NCBI GenBank assembly: GCA_937981955.1
Contig: CALJNA010000067.1
Location: 1-60,743 of the forward strand
DNA length: 60,743 nucleotides
From: an uncultured Granulosicoccaceae bacterium
GTDB lineage: Bacteria > Pseudomonadota > Gammaproteobacteria > Granulosicoccales > Granulosicoccaceae
Direction of reading: 5' to 3'
The notes under the pieces were generated by a model that saw only the letters and a list, made by a program, of their open reading frames with translations, was not told where the DNA came from and did no database searches. Within the stretch, counting starts at the first letter, position 1, and each line of letters starts with the position of its first letter. Made by a program: the position numbers and the translations under genes. Positions 55,320-60,743 of the stretch are shown in pieces.

Positions 55320-55870
55320 GGTGAATGTCTCCACCATGAACACGCGCAATCCACTGTGTGACAAGCATGGCTGCACAGTGGAATTGGCTGCGGTGCATCG
55401 GTGTGTGGGTGGCTACCTGCCTTCCACTTGCACCGCGACTCAGCCGAGTGTTTTTAGTTACCGCCAATCGTTGTTCCATCGAAACGTTTTACTGTCCGTT
55501 TTCGCACCGATTTTTCAATCTGGTACGGCGTTCCGCGTGTCCGGATGTGGACACTTGTTTTTCTACATCCCAGTTATCGGCGAAATAACCTATCCATTGA
55601 CCGTCTTTTCGATGAAATTCACGGAAATTGGTTCAATTTTGGATATATATCGATCGATTTTGAATAATAGCTATTAAATTCAATAGGTTAAATTCATATC
55701 CACGTGCGACAGATGAAAAATGTTTGTCTATTTTCTGTGAAATCGCGCACGTTTGGTCTGTGGAATTGCTAGCTAGTTGTGTCTAATTTTGTGGCATAAC
55801 CGGGTTTGTTCGCGAGCTCGATTTTTTGGATTCAGTCGCTAAAAGGAAGCCTTTTCTGATGTTTTGGTCG
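55320..55870. other. 551-bp intergenic region without a supported gene
   Basis: It lies upstream of the membrane GGDEF/EAL gene and downstream of imuB, both on the minus strand. The part from about 55600 to 55800 is AT-rich and should contain the GGDEF/EAL promoter. Frames across it look like chance openings. No dnaE2 gene follows imuB here, although that is a common arrangement. Confidence 0.5.
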
Positions 55871-57280
55871 CTAAGCAAAAATGCCGTGAATGAATAGTGT
55901 TGCTGGCTGCTGGCGCAACCTGAAAACCCAAAAGTAGCTGCCTTTTTTATTGTGGGCAATGCAGTAATCGCGTCGTACGTCATCGTCTCCCCACCAGCCG
56001 TTTTCAATTCGTTCAGGTCGCGTTGCCAGTGTCAGAATCTCGGTTGCGGGACGGGGTTCGGGTAATAGCCAAAGTGGTCGGGCTGGCCATTCGCTGGGTG
56101 GTTGCTTTGTTTCGAGCATGGCAGCAAGCCAGGCTTTTTCGGGTCGATGATCATCATCGGGTAAAGCAGTATAAAGAGCGTCTTTGCCAAGTCTGGCCAT
56201 CAGATTGTCAAACACATGTTGAATGCTGGTAGGTTGCGCCTGGCTTTTTTGGAACAGGTCTTTGCCGTCGCGTTCGATATCGGCAAGTTCCGTGGCTTTG
56301 ATTTTTACCCGGGTAACCGGTTCAGGCAGTGAGGTGTTTGCCAATCGCTCTTTTGCTACTTTAAGTAAATGTCTGTGATCGGCTGTTGCGCTGAGGAAAC
56401 GCAGTGCAACAACAGTGGGTGCTGAGCGATGGTGATACAAAATAATATCCAGTGACTTCACACCGTGATCGCCTGACTTAAGATAACCACCGAGCGCGTT
56501 CAGCAGTCGGTTCAGTGGAAATGTCAGTGCATTGGTGTCGGGTGCTTCCAATGTCAGGTCGAATGCTTGCGAAAAGGTATCCGGTGCGATGAATGCCGGA
56601 CAAGGATCTGGCAAAGTACCATTGAGTTTGTAAATAATATCGGTGCACTGATGGCCGAAGCGTCTGGTTAATGCAGCCGGCGGAATATCGATTAACTGTT
56701 TGAGTACACGAATACCTGATTGGCGTAAGCCACGCTGAGTGAATTCATCCAGAGTCAGGTACTCAACCGGAATATTATCCAGTAGCCGTTGCATGGTTTT
56801 GGTTGAGCGGGCAGGTTCTTCAATACCGGCATAAGCAAACAAGCTTGCCGCTGTGGATGTTGGGGCTAAACCAATAAGCATGTTTAAGCCTTGTGCTGCT
56901 GCATCGTCATGTAATTGTGCGAGCAGGGCATCCAGCCCACCAAACAACTTCAAGCTTGCTTTTATTTCCAACAAAATAGTCGCTGGCATACGCGGCGTTA
57001 CCCATGATGAGTAACGCAAAGCCCATAGTGCTAACTGATGAAGGTGTGCTTGCTGCTCGTCTTCAAGGTATTCGTTGGTCTGCAGATTCGGTGCAATGGC
57101 GTAAGCGCTGTTTAAAGCCAGTCCGCAGTGAATACCGAGCTCGGTTGCAATGGAGTTACATGCCATGATTTGCTTGCGTGAACCGTGTTGATGAATTACA
57201 GCGGTGGGCAAATCACTCGTGTGTGTTGCACGCTGTCGGTCGATCGGTAACTGTGGAAAGTACAGGCAAGCCCAGAGCAT
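55871..57280 (-). CDS. imuB: ImuB, Y-family polymerase-like mutagenesis protein
   Basis: A 469-residue Y-family-like protein. It begins LWACLYFPQLPIDRQ and has palm and thumb features typical of ImuB (IKASLKLFGGLDALLAQL; later LIDIPPAALTRRFGHQ). The acidic catalytic residues of active Y-family polymerases are not evident, in keeping with ImuB being a non-catalytic hub that links ImuA, the beta clamp and DnaE2. It starts 2 bp after the imuA stop. No dnaE2 is downstream; it must lie elsewhere or its role is taken by another polymerase. Confidence 0.9.
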   Translation of the reverse strand: MLWACLYFPQLPIDRQRATHTSDLPTAVIHQHGSRKQIMACNSIATELGIHCGLALNSAYAIAPNLQTNEYLEDEQQAHLHQLALWALRYSSWVTPRMPATILLEIKASLKLFGGLDALLAQLHDDAAAQGLNMLIGLAPTSTAASLFAYAGIEEPARSTKTMQRLLDNIPVEYLTLDEFTQRGLRQSGIRVLKQLIDIPPAALTRRFGHQCTDIIYKLNGTLPDPCPAFIAPDTFSQAFDLTLEAPDTNALTFPLNRLLNALGGYLKSGDHGVKSLDIILYHHRSAPTVVALRFLSATADHRHLLKVAKERLANTSLPEPVTRVKIKATELADIERDGKDLFQKSQAQPTSIQHVFDNLMARLGKDALYTALPDDDHRPEKAWLAAMLETKQPPSEWPARPLWLLPEPRPATEILTLATRPERIENGWWGDDDVRRDYCIAHNKKGSYFWVFRLRQQPATLFIHGIFA

Positions 57281-57282
57281 GA

Positions 57283-58194
57283 TTAGAGTCCGGGAGAAGT
57301 ATTGGTTTCTGGTTCAGTTATAGACTCTGGTGTTGTTGGTGTAACAGATGCAATTGAGCTGACTGTCTGATTCATTTTTTGTGCTGGCGACATTGCCGGC
57401 CACTCAGCCCCTTGTGGCTGATCAAACTGGGTTGGGTGAATGCTGACACTGTGTTGTTTTCCACCACGCGCCTTGATGATGTCGAGCTTCATTTGCTGAG
57501 GTGCGTGATTTGATTCTTGATTTGGCACGTGATTCGTTGCAGCGCCAACGATAATGCGCAGTGCGGCAGGAGAGTGCTGGTCTTGTGCGCTGGCAGGACG
57601 ATAAACGGTTGCCCAGGTTTTACCAAGCTCTGCAGCCAGTTGCAGGCGACGCTGTTTCTGCGCTGTTGTACGGTTTACCCACGCAACGACGGATGCAAAA
57701 ATACCGGCACGCAATAATTGCTCGGTAGCCCACAAGGTATCGTTGTCGTTAGCGGTGTTGATGATTAGCAGCCGTTCCAGATTAATACCGGCATTGGCCA
57801 GTGCGGGGGCATAAGGCAAATAGGGCGGATTAACAAACGCTGCCCATTGATTCTCGCTGGTAACCTGGTTTAAGCCTGGCAGCAACAGGCTGAGCTCGCC
57901 AATGCCGTGTTGTTCCAGAAGCAGTTCAGTCAGGCAGCCGATGCCCCAGCCGTTCGATGGCAGCACAGCATCGAGTTGTGCATAGCCAGTTGGCACCGCT
58001 GCGTAGTCATTATGTTGATCGCGGCCCCGCCACAGAGCCGGTTGAGATTTGAGTAATTCTTCGAGCGTATCGTTTTTTGCACTGTTTATTTGTGCAACGT
58101 TTATTGATTCGCTGTTTATCGATTCGTTGTTTATCGATTCGTTGTTTATCGATGCAATGTTTGTTGATGTAGCGTTAACAGACGCGAGTTTCAT
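57283..58194 (-). CDS. imuA: ImuA, RecA/SulA-like mutagenesis protein
   Basis: A 303-residue ImuA-type protein with a RecA-like core (WRGRDQH...TGYAQLDAVLPSNGWGIGCLTELLLEQHGIGELSLLLPGL). The canonical Walker A is degenerate, as is usual for ImuA. The N-terminus carries a repeated five-residue unit (ESINN, ESINS, ESINV) absent from typical ImuA. It probably regulates RecA or the mutasome during SOS translesion synthesis. It lies between lexA (35 bp) and imuB (2 bp). Confidence 0.87.
   Translation of the reverse strand: MKLASVNATSTNIASINNESINNESINSESINVAQINSAKNDTLEELLKSQPALWRGRDQHNDYAAVPTGYAQLDAVLPSNGWGIGCLTELLLEQHGIGELSLLLPGLNQVTSENQWAAFVNPPYLPYAPALANAGINLERLLIINTANDNDTLWATEQLLRAGIFASVVAWVNRTTAQKQRRLQLAAELGKTWATVYRPASAQDQHSPAALRIIVGAATNHVPNQESNHAPQQMKLDIIKARGGKQHSVSIHPTQFDQPQGAEWPAMSPAQKMNQTVSSIASVTPTTPESITEPETNTSPGL
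58100..58160. repeat. 15-bp minisatellite inside the imuA 5' end
   Basis: A 15-bp unit (GTTTATCGATTCGTT on the plus strand) recurs about three to four times with minor changes, giving in-frame SINNE-type pentapeptides at about residues 13-32 of ImuA. Because the unit is a multiple of three, copy-number changes would keep the frame. Confidence 0.75.
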
Positions 58195-58229
58195 GATAAT
58201 TGCTCGACATTTTTATCGCCTTCATAACG

Positions 58230-58835
58230 TCAGTGTTCGAGACGCAATACACCAACGTAGACGCCTTCTATCGAGAAATCCTGCTCGCGAAGATCGACTC
58301 TGATAGGGTCGAATTCTTCATTTTCGGGTAGCAGGGTGACGATATTGCCGCGCTGGCGAAAGCGTTTAACGGTGACTTCATCATCGACACGTGCAACCAC
58401 TATCTGGTTGCTGTTGACTTGATTAGTTGCGTGTACTGCCAGTAAATCGCCATCGAGAATACCGACATCCCGCATGCTCATGCCTTTAACACGCAGCAGA
58501 TAGTCGGCATGCGGGTAGAAAAGATCTGGTGTGACTTGTACATAGTCTTCGATGTGATCGCTGGACATGATGGGTTCGCCCGCAGCGACACGCCCAACCA
58601 GCGGCAAGCCGTCCTCTTCGATATCTTCAACCACGCGAATGCCGCGTGAGGTGCCCGAAATAAGCTCAATAGCGCCCTTTTTCTCCAGCGCACGCAAGTG
58701 ATCTTCGGCAGCGGTTGGCGAGCGGAAGCCAAAGTATTCGCAAATATCTGTGCGTGTGGGCGGAAACCCGGTAGACGCAATATGCGACTGAATCATTCGA
58801 AGAATTTCCTGCTGCCGCTTGGTTAATCCCTGCAT
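58230..58835 (-). CDS. lexA: LexA repressor
   Basis: A 201-residue SOS repressor. The winged helix (1-65) is complete (LTKRQQEILRMIQSHIASTGFPPTRTDICEYFGF). The self-cleavage bond is Ala85-Gly86 in RVAAGEP, and the Ser120/Lys157 dyad matches E. coli Ser119/Lys156. RecA-stimulated cleavage should derepress its own operon with imuA and imuB. An SOS box lies 26 bp upstream of its start codon. A second lexA elsewhere in the genome is possible, since lexA-imuA-imuB cassettes often carry a second copy. Confidence 0.96.
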   Translation of the reverse strand: MQGLTKRQQEILRMIQSHIASTGFPPTRTDICEYFGFRSPTAAEDHLRALEKKGAIELISGTSRGIRVVEDIEEDGLPLVGRVAAGEPIMSSDHIEDYVQVTPDLFYPHADYLLRVKGMSMRDVGILDGDLLAVHATNQVNSNQIVVARVDDEVTVKRFRQRGNIVTLLPENEEFDPIRVDLREQDFSIEGVYVGVLRLEH

Positions 58836-58861
58836 TCTGGTTCCTTGAGAAAAGGGGAGTA

Positions 58862-58877
58862 CTGATTATATTTACAG
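58862..58877 (-). promoter_or_regulatory. LexA (SOS) box of the lexA-imuA-imuB operon
   Basis: CTGATTATATTTACAG matches the gammaproteobacterial consensus CTGT-N8-ACAG with one mismatch in the left arm, an AT-rich centre, and matching A/T flanks on each side. It lies 26 bp before the lexA ATG, a typical position for autorepression. Confidence 0.85.
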
Positions 58878-59029
58878 TTTATAGGATTTGCAAGCGGGTT
58901 GTCACTAAATATTGAGGGCTGCTTGGCCTCCATAGCTGCCGGTTGGCGATTACACATGTTCGGGATATTTTCTAGAACTCGACTGTCTCTAGTGTTCCTA
59001 AAACAATCAGTGAAAGGTAGACTCAAGTG

Positions 59030-59560
59030 ATGAACCGACCAGTTGTAAAGCTGAAACTTGACATCACATCGTTTGAAGAGTCTCCCTATAGCGGCGTACT
59101 TAAGCATGCTGAAAATCTTGGCGTCTCTTTTCAATCGATAGCATTGCTTGGAGACACAGAAGAGCATCGACGCTTGCTCTACGAACTTAACAAAACATGT
59201 TCTGCCGATATTCCAGCTAGGGGAAAATTCTTCGAATATGGAGAGTTTTGCGAGAAGCGGTATGGGCGGAGTTACGACCCAAAGGGCGTCATTATTGCAC
59301 TACTGAACGGAAATTGGATCGGGATGACAGCGAACTCCAACTGGAAACAACACAATTTCATTTTTAACGAAATGACAGGCGTGCTTACACCATATCGTCG
59401 AGCCGGCATTGCCATCGCGTTGAAACTGCATGGCATCCGCTACGCGAAATCACTTGGAGTAAAATTTGCCTACACGGTTCACGATACGGAGAATGTTGCA
59501 CCAATCGCATTGAATCGGCGACTCGGTTATGTCGAAGCTGAATGGGAACGGTTAGTTTGA
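59030..59560 (+). CDS. GNAT-family acetyltransferase
   Basis: A 176-residue protein. The C-terminal half has the acetyl-CoA binding region of GNAT enzymes (GVLTPYRRAGIAIALKLHGIRYAKSLG, where RRAGIA is motif A) and ends NVAPIALNRRLGYVEAEWERLV, the usual beta-6/7 part. The first 70 residues are less typical, so the usual N-terminal strands may be diverged. The start is ATG 59030, preceded by AGGTAG; a GTG lies one codon earlier. Substrate unknown. Confidence 0.82.
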   Translation: MNRPVVKLKLDITSFEESPYSGVLKHAENLGVSFQSIALLGDTEEHRRLLYELNKTCSADIPARGKFFEYGEFCEKRYGRSYDPKGVIIALLNGNWIGMTANSNWKQHNFIFNEMTGVLTPYRRAGIAIALKLHGIRYAKSLGVKFAYTVHDTENVAPIALNRRLGYVEAEWERLV

Positions 59561-59704
59561 CTAAGACGCACGGCCGCTCCGGGCCGATTCTTGCCGACCA
59601 ACTGAAGAATAGCTAAAAAGTTGATGGCATCCATGTTTCGGTCGTTTGCATCGTTGGAATGAAACTACTAAGTTCATCGTATGATTGAACATCAGTAAGA
59701 ATAA

Positions 59705-60247
59705 TCAAGTATTACGAGTAGCCAATTCGCGGTATAGCGCCTCCACAGAAACACCTAATTGCGCTGCCAGCACTTTCCACTGACCTTTTGCAGGTAACTC
59801 ACCACCATTCAATGTAATCCAGGCGTCAACCCGGTCGCATACCTTTTTGAGTCGCATGATCTCGCTATGCTGACGAGCTGTTTGTAAAAGTTGAGCAAGA
59901 TGTGCAGACCACGAACTTGCCATTGCTGGATTTGAGTCAAGTAACGAAATAAAGTCACCCTTTGGTACTTTGCGTAACTCGCAGTTTGAAAGAGCGACAG
60001 CGTCGCAGTGATATACCTTTGAGTAAACGGATGCTTCTGCCAAGATGCAAGGACCAACGGCTCGGAATAAAACCAGACTCTTGCCGTCCTCCATATGTCG
60101 CGTGAGCGCGATTTGACCGGTTTGCAGCACAAACAAAGACTCTACAATATCGCCACGAAAAAAGAGTGTTGCATCTCGTTCGCAACTTACCGTTGTGCTC
60201 CTATTCTGTAGAGCCTTTAATATTTCATCCAACATGATAATTATCAT
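59705..60247 (-). CDS. Crp/Fnr-family transcriptional regulator
   Basis: A protein of about 180 residues from ATG 60247; ATG 60235 is equally possible, and the frame opens at a TTG at 60298 that would lie 5 bp from the divergent gene. The N-terminal cyclic-nucleotide-binding fold is clear (TLFFRGDIVESLFVLQTGQIALTRHMEDGKSLVLFRAVGPCILAEASVYS). The C-terminal helix-turn-helix is short (QWKVLAAQLGVSVEALYRELA), and the protein ends right after it. The Fnr-type Cys cluster at the N-terminus is not evident, so oxygen sensing by an iron-sulfur cluster is unlikely. The palindrome at 60232 suggests autoregulation. Confidence 0.85.
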   Translation of the reverse strand: MIIIMLDEILKALQNRSTTVSCERDATLFFRGDIVESLFVLQTGQIALTRHMEDGKSLVLFRAVGPCILAEASVYSKVYHCDAVALSNCELRKVPKGDFISLLDSNPAMASSWSAHLAQLLQTARQHSEIMRLKKVCDRVDAWITLNGGELPAKGQWKVLAAQLGVSVEALYRELATRNT

Positions 60248-60249
60248 GT
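60232..60249. promoter_or_regulatory. 18-bp perfect palindrome, Fnr-like operator
   Basis: ACATGATAATTATCATGT is perfectly symmetrical and contains TGAT-N4-ATCA, the core spacing of Crp/Fnr-family sites (Fnr: TTGAT-N4-ATCAA). It covers the likely start of the Crp/Fnr-family gene and lies 55-72 bp before the divergent Spy-like start. It is well placed to control both. A Fur-like reading (GATAAT repeats) is a weaker alternative. Confidence 0.65.
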
Positions 60250-60303
60250 CATAAAGCTGCGAAAATTGGCAAGCTAATGGTCCAATCACCAAGATCAATC
60301 AAC

Positions 60304-60743
60304 ATGAGCGTGAAACTTATCCTGATTACAGCTTTATTAGCCATTACCTGCTTGAACTTAGCCGTTGCTGACATCGCAAAACATTCTAAGTATTCAGGTC
60401 AGGAAACACGCGCCATTAAGAGTCTGTCGCAAGAGGATATTGTTGAGCTTGAACGTGGCGGTGGATGGGGTATGGCATTGGTAGCAGAACTTAATGGAAT
60501 ACCGGGTCCAGTACATTTATTAGAGCTAAAAAATGAAATTGGACTGACTAATGACCAATTGAATGAAATTCAGACACTGCATGATGAAATGAAGAAGCAG
60601 GCAATCGAAGCAGGGAATCAATTAATTGCGCTTGAACGAGAGCTTGAGGAGCGTTTCCAATCTAAGCTCCCAACCGATAGCGAACTAAAAACAATGCTGC
60701 ACGAGATCGGGAAAACTCGTGCTCAGTTGCGTTTCATTCACCT
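60304..60743 (+). CDS. Spy/CpxP-like periplasmic protein (partial, cut by the window end)
   Basis: The frame is open from ATG 60304 to the window edge, giving 146 residues without a stop. A signal peptide is visible (SVKLILITALLAITCLNLAVA). The mature part is helical, with GGGWGMALVAELNGIPGP, then LKNEIGLTNDQLNEIQTLHDEMKKQAIEAG; LTxxQ-type motifs of this kind mark Spy/CpxP-type chaperones and metal sensors. It is divergent from the Crp/Fnr-family gene across a palindromic site. It probably acts in the periplasm in protein folding or metal stress. Confidence 0.82.
   Translation, partial: MSVKLILITALLAITCLNLAVADIAKHSKYSGQETRAIKSLSQEDIVELERGGGWGMALVAELNGIPGPVHLLELKNEIGLTNDQLNEIQTLHDEMKKQAIEAGNQLIALERELEERFQSKLPTDSELKTMLHEIGKTRAQLRFIH

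Noticed and set aside
55171-55677. 168-codon ORF antisense to and beyond the membrane GGDEF/EAL gene
   Set aside because: Most of it lies opposite a clearly real gene and the peptide has no domain character.
60233-60248. Fur box at the palindrome
   Set aside because: It contains GATAAT and ATTATC, but lacks the 7-1-7 spacing. The TGAT-N4-ATCA core beside a Crp/Fnr-family gene fits better.

Overview
The window looks like chromosomal DNA of a free-living, probably marine, gammaproteobacterium. The evidence is a family-B DNA polymerase II, a lexA-imuA-imuB SOS operon, BaeSR-like signalling, OmpA-type envelope proteins, and a methylated-amine locus (MttB-family methyltransferase, dimethylglycine-dehydrogenase-like enzyme, Pot-type ABC importer). 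A Granulosicoccus-like lineage is a guess from gene content only. I recognised no rRNA, tRNA, CRISPR array, insertion sequence or phage gene.

Layout. 1-6.4 kb: an HExxH protein, a winged-helix/TPR/alpha-beta-hydrolase fusion, polB and a small membrane protein. 6.66-20.95 kb: a 14.3-kb four-gene co-directional cluster of large exported proteins. It encodes a tip-like protein, a protein with nine tandem CnaB/prealbumin-like repeats, a 1,850-residue mosaic ending in an OmpA peptidoglycan-binding domain, and a 1,200-residue outer-membrane beta-barrel. 21-25.8 kb: a LacI regulator, a BaeSR-like two-component pair, an EF-hand protein and signal peptidase I. 26-30.5 kb: an SDR, a gamma-glutamyltransferase-like enzyme, a class I glutamine amidotransferase and a GST. 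30.6-41.6 kb: the methylated-amine region, with MttB and the DMGDH-like enzyme, a divergent LysR regulator and cupin protein, and a potADBC-like transporter plus SDR. 42-49 kb: a cytosolic LacI-sensor/GGDEF/EAL protein, then an ABC-2 exporter with a secreted S33-type hydrolase. 49.2-52 kb: two membrane coiled-coil/helix-hairpin-helix proteins flanking an OmpA protein. 52.2-55.3 kb: a DUF1456 protein, a SlyD-like FKBP and a membrane GGDEF/EAL protein. 55.9-58.9 kb: lexA-imuA-imuB with an SOS box. 59-60.7 kb: a GNAT, a Crp/Fnr-family regulator, and a divergent Spy/CpxP-like gene cut by the window edge.

The best candidate for an undescribed system is the 6.66-20.95 kb cluster. The first two proteins each stop at the same point inside a DUF11 Ig-like domain (after SLTFQAxVxAP). 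The next protein in each case begins, straight after its signal peptide, with what looks like the missing C-terminal strands of that domain. I infer that consecutive subunits complete each other's fold head-to-tail, analogous to donor-strand complementation. This would give a tip-stalk-base fibre anchored to peptidoglycan by OmpA and served by the co-encoded barrel. All eleven CnaB-like repeats keep a Lys/Glu/Asn set that fits intramolecular isopeptide bonds, plus a Cys pair. This was read by eye and needs structure prediction and experiment.
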